From positions 6,963,031-7,027,030 of the forward strand of contig NC_053402.1 of assembly GCF_016859285.1 (NCBI RefSeq): a stretch of DNA of 64,000 nucleotides, in the 5' to 3' direction. Positions 13,035-24,543 of this stretch are shown piece after piece. The stretch's first letter is position 1. The number at the start of each line of letters is the position of its first letter. Both the position numbers and the translations under genes were made by a program. The stretch comes from Xiphias gladius. Lineage: Eukaryota; Chordata; Actinopteri; Istiophoriformes; Xiphiidae. The notes beneath the pieces are model-generated. The model was not told the DNA's origin and searched no databases. It saw only the letters and a program-made list of their open reading frames with translations.

Positions 13035-14689
13035 CCCATTACATTTGGTTTTCTCCCCTCAATAACGTCTGCAGTGGCATATTACAACTTGGAAATGGAT
13101 TTTAAAAGGGAGTAGAAATGGTTGCCAGAATGGGAAAAACATGGATTGGCTCAATGGAAGCAGATTAAGTGGGCATGCCAAACCTCACGCTTTGTAAGAA
13201 ACAAGAAAAAGACCCCTTTTTACATTAATGCTCAGAGTTAAGGACCAACCGCATAGTGGGCGGAAATCAAAAATCCCACCCTCTTTGAAAGAAAGAATGA
13301 AAATTCTGGGCGATGAATTGTCACCTAATATGAAAGAAATGGCTCTCTTTCCTGGTCATTGTGACCGGAGTGAATACAACTGGGTGCTGTAAGGCTGTCA
13401 GTATCAGAGGACAGGCCTACTTTTTTATCATTGCTGCAGGTCTCTGTGTGCTCAGGGAACTGTAAAGCCAATTCATAGGCCTGCAAACATCCTGTAACAG
13501 TAACATAAATCCACTAATTCAGGCCTTTGTGTTTGGTAATGGATGTTGTGCCCTACTATGTAGATGTGATATGATAGGATTGATTGCTCTGAAGAACACT
13601 GAGGCTGCTTTCTAGCGCCGCCCTGCCACCCAAACTGTTGGCCAACGAGCCGTTCATCCCATGTTGCCTCTGTTGGTGGTCCCTGGTGTAAGCTATATTT
13701 TCCCCTCACTTCTCTCTCTCTCTCTTTTTTTTATAGCTAACACAAAATTGTTCCTAATTCGCTGCTGCTAGAGGGGGGTAATTTGCGGCTTTTGGCTGAG
13801 TGTCGCAAGCCCCAAATTTGAAAAAGCTGCTGAGTTAAAGGCGTTCTGTGAAAGGCAGTAGGAGCAACAGTAGGGAGAGGAGAAAGGGGGGGGGGGGGAC
13901 TAAATTTAATCAGTTGAAAAGGAAAAACAGCAAAACATGATAAGCCTCAAAAGGCAAAAGACTGAAGTGCAATAATAACTGTTGGGTAATGTAATCCGTA
14001 GCCACCAATAATTATGGCTCTTTTGATGAAATGATGGTGATAATGTCTCCTCTTCTATCCCAAGTTAATATGATTTTGTTTTAGCTTGTGAAAACATTCA
14101 TGTTCTAATCAGACTATCTTGGCCAAAATACTTTAGCTCATATTTCATCTGTGTTTAGTTTGTCTTGGTGTCTCAAATTCTCTGAGATAAAAACTCTCTC
14201 CAGCTGACTCTCTGTTGCAAAAAATGCAATCTGTAGAAGAAAAAAAAACAGTTCGATATAGTAGCTTCATATTTACCGCACAGACATGAGAGTGGAATCG
14301 GTTGTCTCGTTTAACTTTTGGCAAGAAAAAGGGTTTTTCCCTAAATGTTGAACTATTCCTTTATAAGCAACATGTCGAAACCCTTGTTAGAAATTGAATT
14401 AGGTTTTTATTTTAGACACAAGCCCTGTTTCTCATTTGAAGCTAGAAGGGCGTGTTGCTGCCTTTTTTTTTATCAGTTCTTGATTAAAGTGATTTGTTGT
14501 GTATAAATACTTCAGCATAGTTGAACTCATCATATCTAATTGATATTTGTAACAATATTAAAACTACTCACACATAATTGTGCTTTGTAATGCAGAGTTT
14601 GGTGGCCATCTCTGTCCTTACGTCAAATCAGTCAATGTTTTTTTTAATTTATAAATCCTATCTGGGCAAATTACCATCAAATCTCTGGA

Positions 14690-14790
14690 GTAGCTCAACT
14701 AATTTGAAAAAAATAGAAATTACAATTTAAAAAATGGCATGAATTGAGTCTGCTCTAACACCTGAACATACAAGATGAGTACACAGAAAC
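14690..14790 (+). repeat. fragment of the hAT-like repeat family seen at 19657
   Basis: Contains GTAGCTC, AATAGAAATTACAATTTAAA and ATTGAGTCTGCTCTAACACC followed by TGAACA. The same three segments, in the same order, occur in the complete element at 19657-20673. Ends are not preserved. Confidence 0.5.
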
Positions 14791-17219
14791 TAGTTGCTGG
14801 TGTAGATGAAATAGCACTTGAGGGAATAAATGAAATAGAGGCTATATAAAATAAAAATGTAACGATGGTTTCAGTTATTCTGACCTGCTGTCTACATGAT
14901 ACTGGAAGGGGAAAACAGGAAGTAACTGATTGAATATCTGCAGCCGAGGCAGTTGCTGCTAGCTGTGTGCAGGAGAGCGTCTGGCTCTCTCTTTACACCG
15001 AAGCTTCATGTTCCCAGAGCAAAGGGGGTCTGAGAGCTCCTCTGCGGCCTGAGAGGTGCTCATTCATTTTGATTAACAGGGCCTTCCTCACTCTCATCCC
15101 ATCCTTGGTGGTTCACTCTCTCCTCAGGGGAAAAGCCCGCATGGATGTTTTCCTTTTTTTATCCCACATGGTTTTTCACTTCCACAACAGCACGTCATTA
15201 CCCGAGTGCTTAAACACTTAAGAACAGTTTAAAATGAGGGAGAGGAGGTGGTGGTAAAGGAGGGGGAGGAGTGAAATAACACTCACAAGCAATGAACAGT
15301 TCTACATTAACTCTGTATCACTCAAGGGAGCTGTGAAGGCTGCCCCGTAAGCAAAATGAAGTCAATAAATAAATGTGGCTGTTGTCAGATGTCTGGAACA
15401 GCTTGAGAGGTTTTCAGCATTGGGGCAGCCCACCATGTTGAAATGAAGGGTGATAAGTTTAGGCGGCCCCACAGAATTAAATACTACAACTTGCTGACTG
15501 CCATTGACTAATGAGGGCGCATTTGCTGCATAATAAATTCAAAAAACGAAAGGAATGTTTGATCTGCACCAAAGCATAGTTTTTTTAAAAGTCACAGTGT
15601 CTGCTCAGCTCCGGTTGGAGAGAACACCACCATAACACAGAAGAGGTCTATTATTTTATACATATCCCACATGAGCTGCCTCTGATAACTACACTACTCC
15701 GACAGAGGCTTGCTTTCACAGCAGTCAATCAAAGCAGCAGTGACAACAAACTGCAGAAAGAGACAGGAGCTGTCAATGGAACGAGCACGCCTACTTCATT
15801 TCATGACTTCATTGGATTAAAATACTTCCCAAAACACTGTTTGCCGAGATGCAACTACAGCTCTTTCTCCGCAGGTCGGCCCTATGGGAACACGAGCAGA
15901 AAATATAAAACATGAGGAAAAGCAGTAGCAGCTGGATGAGTGTTTTTCCAAGTTAAAGCAATTGATCAGTTAGAGTCCAGAGAGTCCTAAGGAGGAGGAG
16001 GTGGAAAGGGGGAGCATGGTTCAGAGGAAGCTGCAGGTGTGGGGAAGAGAAAACACAATCACATCTCAAGTCAAACAAATGCATCTCCTCTGATGGAGAT
16101 AGATAGAGGGTCAGCATTCCAGTCCATGCTGAAGATCCCCACCGCGTAGCCCCAGGTCCTCTATCTCACTGCGTCTGCTGCTGCTGCAGGGTCAAACATC
16201 TGGACAGAGGGAGAGAAAGCAAGTAACAAAGAGGAGTGAAGGAGAGAAAGTTACAAGAGAGACAGAAGGGTGGACGTGAGGCTGAAGAAAGGAGAGATGA
16301 ACTGAGGTCAAGAGAAGAGGTGAAAGATGTTAAACGCACAGCCGTGTTTATCTTCAGGACTCCTGCGGAGGGGGGAACGCACATAAGTGAGCTTGTGTCG
16401 GTGGGGGAAAGTTCACACCCTCCTTGTGTCTGCTCTCTATTCCTCTTCATCTTCATCTGCTTCACCTCTTTCTAACATTTTTCTAAAATCTTCCATGCAG
16501 CTGAAGGTCAGAGGCTGCAGCAAATGGGGCAACATTCTGTCTAATCATGCAGCCAACACTTTAACTTCTTCTATCAGTCTCCTCTCTCCTGCCATCCCCC
16601 AGAGAGCAGAAGCCTTAAACTGACTGCTAAAAACTTTGCTCTGCCTCCTTTTTTGTGTTTTCCCCAGGAGTCCTATAAAAGCCTACTCTGCTCTTGTTTT
16701 CTCTGCAAGTCAAGGGATGAGCTAGAGCTCATAAAGAGACAACCAAGAGGGCACACTGAGGTCCTGGGCTGTGTAAAAAGGCTGTGGCCACAGCTCTGGT
16801 GGTAGTAGCAGTGGTGTAGAGGAATATAGAGTTATATACACACACACTACACCTTGAGAGCATTTGATCCCTGTGAACACTGCACGGCCTGGGGGGGACA
16901 CGCTCTGTAAATTTCCCTCTCGCCTGCTGTGTTCTCTGTAATGGCAGCCTGAGCTTGTAAAAAATAAAAAATAAAAACTACACACATGACAGGTGCCAAA
17001 GTCAGGAATGTGAAAAAACTGAATGATGAAATATTTTCATGCCAGTTGCTTGTAATTTCCTTTCCTTTTACTTTTTTTTAGTGGTGTGTGTGCTTTTGTA
17101 AAAACAGAGTGTTTTGAGTGTGTATATCAGCATTTCTACATGCATGCATGCAGTGCTGGAGGAAGTATTCACGTAAAAGTGTTACATGAAAATGTTACTG
17201 AAGTACATATAAGGAATAG

Positions 17220-17511
17220 TAGCGGGCTGGGTTCGAACCCCAATTTTGGCTAGATCTCTTTGTGTCGACTTTTGTGTTGACTTTGCATGCGTGGTTTTCC
17301 TCCGAGTGTCCGGCTTCCTCCCACAGTCCAAAGACATGCAGAGTAGGTTAACTGTTGACTCCAACTTGCCCGTAGGTCTGAATGTGAGCGTGAATGGTTG
17401 TTTGTCTCTATATGTCGGCCCTGTGATAGACTGGCGACCAGTCCAGGGTGTACCCCGCCTCTCACCCAATGTCAGCTGGTACAGGCTCCAGCCATGCCAC
17501 GTGTTTGTTTG
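17220..17511 (+). mobile_element. SINE-like interspersed repeat inserted in the element above
   Basis: Starts with a perfect tRNA-type B box GGTTCGAACCC (17230-17240). It continues with GGCTTCCTCCCACAGTCCAA, AGACATGCAG and ACTGGCGACCAGTCCAGGG, segments that recur widely in teleost genomes. The B box at the head suggests a tRNA-derived SINE, but I cannot name the family. It is not a functional tRNA gene: there is no A box or cloverleaf. Confidence 0.65.
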
Positions 17512-18046
17512 ATCTAATTTTAAACTGGATGCTATTTAACACTATTAATCATATAAAAATGGATATTGTTACAGTATCTTTTTTCATACATTTAAACTAT
17601 CAGTGTTCACATTGGAATGGCAGAAAATGTTTCAACTATTTATCCATTACTTTTTACATTTTCACAACTTAGCCATTTCCTTTAGCTAAGTATTTTGACC
17701 ATTTGTTCATTACTTTTACCTATAGTAATAATTTTTATTCATATACCACATACATTATAAATGTACCTATATTTCAAATATGTATTTGCTACTTTTAGCT
17801 TTTTCACCATTTTCTATCACTTTAGGGAAGGGTTTAAACTTATGTGCTCACTTGCTTATTAGTTTTCACAGACTCTCAGTTTCAACATGTAGTGGTCAGG
17901 CATTACACCTGACTCAATATGTGGATTTTTAAGGCATAAACGCTTTTTTTTTTTTCAAATTAGTTGAGCTACTTAATAATCTTTCCACCCTAGGAAACTG
18001 TAGAACTACCTCCTCTGATACAAGTACCTGTAGTTGGGAATCACTG
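17512..18046 (-). mobile_element. inverted, end-truncated copy of the 19657 hAT-like element
   Basis: The plus-strand right end GTTGGGAATCACTG (to 18046) is the reverse complement of the family terminus CAGTGATTCCCAAC. Inside are ACTATTTATCCATTACTTTT and ATGCTATTTAACACTATTAA, which match the complement of the minisatellite and 3' region of the element at 19657. The opposite terminus is missing at the SINE junction. Confidence 0.65.
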
Positions 18047-19656
18047 GCTTATCTTATTAGTTCTAATTTTAATAACTAATCATATGTGCTGTATGTACAA
18101 TCTTAATCTGGAAGTAACACATAACTAAAGCTGTCAAATAAATGTAGTAGAGTAAAAAGTACAATATTTCCCTCATGAAATGTAGCTGAGTACCAGTATA
18201 AAGTAGCATTAATTTTAATACTTGAGTAATGTACTTAGTTATATTCAACCACTGCATGCATGTGTGTGCGTGTGTGTAGTGAAGGTTTGTGCATGTTTTT
18301 ACTGTTGATGGCACAGTGGAGGTTTATTTGAACAGATGTGAACTCTCAGTGCCAGGGTGACCTCAAGTCTTACTTGGCTACACTGCAGCTGAACTCAGTT
18401 TAACAAACTGACCTGTGAAAGAAAAAGCTTGCTAACACACTGTGTAATAAGTCCAGGAATAAGGCTACATTTCCTATCACAGAGTAATTGAATCTCAGTG
18501 TTACCTTATCAGTGCATGCCTTGCTGCAAAGTGGAGTGCTTGTGTCAGGTAATGTCCTTGTCTTCTGTGAAATATTTCAGTATCAGTAAATAGACTATAC
18601 AGTAATACCAGAAGTTATATTACTTTTGAGGTCAGATATTTGGCAATAGATTTACACTCTCATTGACTCAAAGTAGAGGGTTTATACCAAATGCACTGCA
18701 CATTAACAGCACAAAGCATGAGTTAGGGGAGTGCAGAGGTTGCCGACAAGAGCCATAAAGGAGGTGAATTTATGTGTTGGAGTGATACAGGTGGGAGGTC
18801 AGAGGCAGAGTGAAGTGTGGAGGGTCGACAAGGATGAAGAGACAGCAATGTTTGGAGAGAGGACAGGAGTGAGCAATGCTAATTTATACCCCACTAATTG
18901 GAAACAGCAGAGTCCTGCACCTGAACCGCATTCTCGGCCCTGTGGCCAGCGTCGGGCCCGGGCAACGTGGGAGGGTGATGAGGGCCAGGGGGATGGAGAG
19001 ATGGGATGGAGGTTAGGGTCAGTGTCAATGGCAGCCTTGTTGTTTCTATCCCTGCAGACAGGATAGAGGTTTTGGTGTGTGTTGCATGTGTAAATGCAAG
19101 ATGTGTGTGTCTGAGCAGAATTACTGTGTATGTTAGAGATTTTCTGGGGGTCGTGTTGTTGTGACAGTCTCACATACACACACACATCAAGCCGGAGCCA
19201 GAGTGAGGACCACCCTGCCTCAACACAGAGAGGGGAAGGGGGGGGGGGGTCAGCTAAATGTGTCATGGTTTCAGTCTGACACGATCTAACATACAGACAA
19301 GGCTGGACTTCAGCAGTCTTAGCTTTCTAGTTAAACAAATATGACAGCCTCCTCAGATAATTACCGTACTGTGACCATGTTGAGTCATAGCATCCGTTAA
19401 TTATTAGATGGGCCGTGTGACTACGTGGATTCATTTTTCAAATCCCTGCTGCTTGTGAGTTTCTGATGTCTTTAATATTTCAGTGAGTGATGGTGTATTC
19501 AGATGTTGGCTGTGACTGGGGTCTGGCACTGTGCTAAAAAATGAAGTAATCTTGGAATTTAGATTGAAAAAACATTGACGTTACTTGATGTGCTTCATAT
19601 CTGCACGATCTGTTTGCACTGCTAAGGCATGAGTCTTAGTGATGGCCCATTAAGGC

Positions 19657-19758
19657 CAGTGATACCCAACCTGGGGTATTTCTGCAGTTGCCAGGGGGTA
19701 CGTGGAACGAATGTGAAGTAGCTCTGAACAAAATAGAAAATTACATTTAAAAAAAGAT

Positions 19759-19789
<31 letters not shown>

Positions 19790-20673
19790 TGAGTCAGCTG
19801 TAACACCTGAACACTACATTATGCGATTGAGAGTATGTGAAAACAAGTTGTAAGTGAACATTAAGCTAAAAGTGGTGGATCACCGGTTAAACTAGTTAGC
19901 TAAAATGGAAAAAGAGTTGAAATAGTTAGATAAACATATTGGATAAATAATGACATAGCTAAAAGTAATGACAAAACAGTAAGATAAAAGTAATGGCTTA
20001 CAGTTAAAATAGTTAGCTAAAAATGGATAAACAGTTGAAATATTTTAAGACAAGTATTGGATAAATTATGAAATAGATAAAAGTAACAGATTAATGGTTG
20101 AAATAATTGGCTAAAAGTAGTGGATAAATGATTGAAATAACTAAAAAAAATTAATACATTGCTGAAATAGATAATATTTGTCTAAAACTATTGGCAAAAT
20201 GGTGAAAAAGCTAAAACTAGTCAGTAAATGGTTGAAATAAAATAATGGGTAACAGGTAAAATATTTATCTGAAAGTATTGGATAAATGGTTAAAAAGCTA
20301 CAAATAGTGGATAAATGATTGAAATAGTTGACATTAGCTAAAAGTAATGAATAAACAGTAGGCATAGTTAGGTAAAAATAATGGCTGAATAGCTGAAATG
20401 TCCAGCTTTGGCCACTTCAAGTAGTAGTATGTAAACTGATGAAAACAACTCAAACATTGACAGCTGAATTGAATGACAACAAAATATTGTTACAGTGTCC
20501 ACTTTTATATAATTAATATTTTATACAATTATATAATTATTAGTGTTAAATAGCATTGAGTTTAAAATATATTGAGCACATTTGGAACATGATTGCTGGT
20601 GTTGATGAGGAGGTACCTGAGGTCATCTGACAGAGCTTTGGGGGTACCTCAGAAAAGAGGTTGGGATCCACCG
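19657..20673 (+). mobile_element. near-complete hAT-like non-autonomous element (1,017 bp)
   Basis: The left end is CAGTGATACCCAACCTGGGG. The reverse complement of the right end is CGGTGGATCCCAACCTC, giving imperfect terminal inverted repeats of about 16 bp. Flanking octamers ATTAAGGC (19649-19656) and ATTTAGGC (20674-20681) match at 7 of 8 positions, as expected for an aged hAT target duplication. It has no transposase frame. The interior holds a (TA)n run at 19762-19790 and a degenerate minisatellite. Related copies in this window lie at 17512-18046, 24160-24283, 47357-47748 and a fragment near 14690. Confidence 0.75.
19870..20400. repeat. minisatellite, unit about 34 bp, inside the hAT-like element
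   Basis: Repeated degenerate units of the pattern GTTAGCTAAAAGTAATGGAT followed by AAATGGTTGAAATA. Roughly a dozen units are recognisable, differing in length and with partial losses. The same unit occurs in the inverted copy near 17.6-17.8 kb and in the short copy near 24.2 kb, so the repeat is a property of the transposon family. Confidence 0.7.
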
Positions 20674-23600
20674 ATTTAGGCCCTGCTTTTCCTAATACTG
20701 CTGTGTGTGTGTTATTAATAAAGTGAGCCATCGAGTTAATGCTAGGTGATGGGCTAACTGCATTTATGCAAAGAGAGCATTCCCCTATTATGCAGGATAC
20801 ATAGAGCAAAGAACAGATAAATTGATATGTGATCAAAAAGCCAAATTCTTTAAAAACAAAAAACTGGACATGGACATATGGGGAGGATCTTGGTGGCAAA
20901 GTTCTGATCACGCAAGTTTCTTTTGAGGAGAAGAGAATACAACAAGATTTAGATGTGGTAGGGGCTGTTTTGTTTCCCTTTAAAGGCGTGTCAGTTGTCT
21001 GCCCTGCTTAAGGATATTTGAAAGAAAAAAACGTCTTTCTACTTCATCACTTCTAGTGATTGACATCTTGATAGACTGCACACATAAATGAGTGTGTGCA
21101 AGCCATTTGTGAATTACAGCACCAAACATGCACACAAAGTCCTACATACTCTTCCACTGTAGTGGTTTGCAGCGAGATGTTTGTCCTATGATATTCCTTT
21201 TTTTCCACCTAGTATCTATTCTGAGGACCGAGCCCCTAGCACACATCAAAGCCACCACAATCTGTCTATTTCTCTCACGATTTGTCTCTCACACACTCCC
21301 TCTCTCTCATGCCCACGCCTATGCACAAACCATGAACAAACCGAAACACATTTGTGTAAGAGTATGTTATGAGAGGGATTCAACATATTCTTTGATCACT
21401 GTTCATCTGACAGTAAATCCGCTCCAAAATACTGTTCAGAAACATGAGGGATTTATCTTTTGAAGTCCTCGATTTTAACATACTTACCATATTTTCTTTG
21501 ACAAATAATATTATTTGAGATTTAAAAATGATGAGATAGAGCCAGAGTCAATGCATGTAAGAAATCCCCTCGTTTTGACACTACCTTATCATTTCCACAT
21601 TGATTCCACTGCCCTCTCTGGGCCAAAGTAAAGCCACTGCAGCTGCACATCTTATTCTTATTTCTCCTCCATCCTGGCCTGTCATGTATACTTGATGTTT
21701 CCATCTCTACTCTCTTCTAAAGGATGCATGGTTTCAAATGGACCACAGAACAAATCAGAGGCCCATTCCTGAGCACCGATGGCCTGTCTCTCATTTCAGA
21801 TGGAGATTGAAGGGCATGTCTACCCCTGGGGCGTCAGTGCGGATCAGGGGCCTCAGTAGCACCAGCCATCCCAGGGCCTCTGTGTTTCCACTGCGTGGGA
21901 GCTGGACCATGACACACACTAAACGTTGAGGCCACCGCAAGTGCCTCTGCCCTGCGATCTGCTGTCTGGTGCACACAGTCATTGGAAAAGCCCTGAAAGC
22001 TTCGCATGCATACCTGGTTAGCTCAAGGTCGAATGTGAGTGGAGTGTATGTTTTGGGTTTTGCATCCTTTGAAAAGATATGACAATAATGGGCTCTTGAG
22101 CAGGAGTTATTATGTGTTTGGCTGAGTGCAAGAGCTTGTGTTGCTGTAAGGGAAGTTAGATGCTTCCCTGTGTTGTTTTGAGGTGCTTTGGGTTTGTTAG
22201 TCATAGCTTACTGTAAAGTGTCTTTTAAGACACTCCTATTTAGAGATTGTTTTGTGCACTACAACTCTGAAGTGGTGTCATGGGTCGGCTCTTCTGGCTT
22301 TCCTGGCGGAGGATGTGTGAGGCTTTTGGGTCTTTGAAAACAGGGCAACAGAAGATCAATTCCAGGTTGACGGCACATACTGTGAGACATGGCTCCAATC
22401 TTCCTGCATGTCTGTCTCTAGCTCTGGTCTTTCTAGGCCTCTATTAAGCTCCTTCAGCTTTCATATGACCCGGTGATACCCATCATAAGCTGCATGACAG
22501 CATATGGACCTGAGTGACATTTGATGTATGTGGCAGGAGTGAGTGCAGCTCCTCTTTGTGTCTCCCATTCATGTGGTGAGGGCAGGATTAAGACTTGATC
22601 CAATAGAGCAGAAGTGGAGAAGAACGAGCTCGGGTCAGATCTGCCTTGAATTAAGTCAGTGTTGCAGCAGGAATAATACAATCACCTCCCCCAAAACCCT
22701 ATAATACTACTGAAGGTTAACGTATGTGTGCTTATGTGTGTTTGTTTGTGTGTGTGTGTGCTGAGCTTGGCCTGTACCGAAGCTGCGACCAAACCACAGG
22801 CTGGTGTCCCTTACAGAGATGAGGGGTCTATGTTGATGGTTCAAACACAGCCCACAGCCCCAGCTTCAAAAGGCCCCCAATCATCGCACCCACTAACAGC
22901 CAACGGCGCATGTCACTTAATGTGGACCACACTATTCATCAATTATGGTGAGTTCAGGGGCTGTCCAACACCCGCACCACAGCTCCACAAGCAGTGAGTT
23001 GTCTTCTGTTCTGACTGAAGCCCCCCCCCCCCGAGACTCCTCAAAGGCCATCTGTTGCAGGAGGTGTGGTGTGAGACCACTAACTCCTCAGAGCTGTCAC
23101 ACTAGCAGAACTCCAGCTTTCCCAATTCTTTCATGCCATGTTATCTTGCTACAACTCCGAACTCCTCATGCTCCTGTAAATTTGGCCTCCTGTAGCATAC
23201 TTTAAGCCTTACAACAGCTCACCTCTTCCCCTTCCTGATATACTTGCCATTCGCGTCCATCCACACCCCTCTACTTGTTCGACAGTAGGCTAATCCATGC
23301 GCCTGTAAGAAAAACAAGTCCACAACCTTACCCTCCTACTCGCTGTTTATATGTCCATTGGCAAGAGAACTGAGTCAAACGGGAACTAATTTAATGTCAT
23401 CTGATTCTGACATGTCCATGAGGTATCATTTAAGCCCAAATGCCTTTTTGGTGTCCAAGTGACAGGAAGTATATTAAGGTTGTAAGAATGAAAATAAAGG
23501 ACACCAATGTGGTGACCTTATTTAGAATTCCCTTTAAACAGAGAGATGACGGCAGGACATGCAAACCACACAACATCAGCCAAGTCTTAATCCTCTCTTC

Positions 23601-24159
23601 CTTGTCATTCTCCTTCTCTCCAGTCCCATTCAATGAGAGGACTTCGGGCGTCACATCTGGACAGGACTCAGGTCAGGTTGACCCGGCACAAGGGGACAGA
23701 GGGTGACTGTCATGCTGGCTGATTCATCCTGCGCACCTCCACTGGAGTTGTGCCCCTCCTATCCCGGTCCAGCGGTCCAGTTGCTAGTACACGTGCGGCT
23801 GATTCAGTGTGTGTACACCAGAGCTATAACCTCGGCAGCTGTGTGTGATTTTGTATTAATGATGTCTGGGGGCTTCTTTCCTGTTGTATTTCTTTCCCTG
23901 TCTGTCCTGACACCTTGTTCTGTGTGGTGGAGACATGCGCTGGTCAGATTGTGGATGTCAGCTGCTTTATGTCAGCTCCAATGCTTCAGTATTTGAATTT
24001 TCATTTCATCTGTGACAAGGCAGATAATACACAAACACCTTTTCTTTCTGTGCTTGAAATTTAAGAAAAAAGTGCATTCATGCATGTTTTTAGAAAGAAG
24101 AATTAATAGGAATATCTTGAGCAAGTTAATTTTTGATGATATGTGGGGATACAATAAAT

Positions 24160-24283
24160 CAGTGATTCCCAGTACTTTGTCAGTTGCAAGGATTTGTTCA
24201 AATAGTTAGCTAGAAGTAATGGATAACCTGCGGAAATAGCTAAAAGTAAAGAATGTAAAAAAAAAAAAGGTTTGGAAGCACTG
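24160..24283 (+). mobile_element. short internally deleted copy of the same hAT-like family
   Basis: Bounded by CAGTGATTCCCAGTAC on the left and GGTTTGGAAGCACTG on the right, with one or two minisatellite units (ATAGTTAGCTAGAAGTAATG) and a poly(A) run between them. Flanking octamers CAATAAAT and CTTTAAAT agree at 6 of 8 positions. Confidence 0.65.
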
Positions 24284-24429
24284 CTTTAAATTTTGGATCT
24301 CATATATCGTTCATAATAATACAAAAAGAAAAAGAAGAAGAAATAATACATGGTGGTCACTTTTAAAATTACAAATTGTGCATATGAAATATTGACTAAA
24401 TAATGCAAATTGTTGCATAAATCCATGTT

Positions 24430-24430
<1 letters not shown>

Positions 24431-24524
<94 letters not shown>

Positions 24525-24543
24525 GACATACACAGACATACAC
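24431..24543. repeat. long (CA)n microsatellite
   Basis: About 45 CA units with a few GA or AA interruptions. Open frames of poly(Cys-Val) on the minus strand come only from this repeat. Confidence 0.97.

Larger units (their letters stand above)
17151..18254 (+). mobile_element. hAT-like non-autonomous element split by later insertions
   Basis: The left end CAGTGCTGGAGGAAGTATTC and the right end GTACTTAGTTATATTCAACC followed by ACTG are the two termini of a common percomorph element with the terminal pattern CAGTGGTGGAA...TTCCACCACTG. Direct copies of CATGCATG flank it at 17143-17150 and 18255-18262, an exact 8-bp target duplication as made by hAT transposases. Only about 69 bases of the left part and 190 bases of the right part belong to this element. 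The middle is filled by a SINE-like piece and a second hAT-like element. There is no transposase gene. Confidence 0.75.

Noticed and set aside
17230-17240. Possible tRNA gene because of GGTTCGAACCC
   Set aside because: No acceptor stem, A box or anticodon arm surrounds the B box. It heads a SINE-like repeat.
18799-19266. 155-codon minus-strand frame
   Set aside because: Composition-driven, lacks splice or promoter context, and contains simple CA and C runs.
19200-20700. CRISPR-like array suggested by regular about 34-bp repeats
   Set aside because: Units are contiguous without unique spacers, the genome is a vertebrate's, and the array lies within a hAT-like element.
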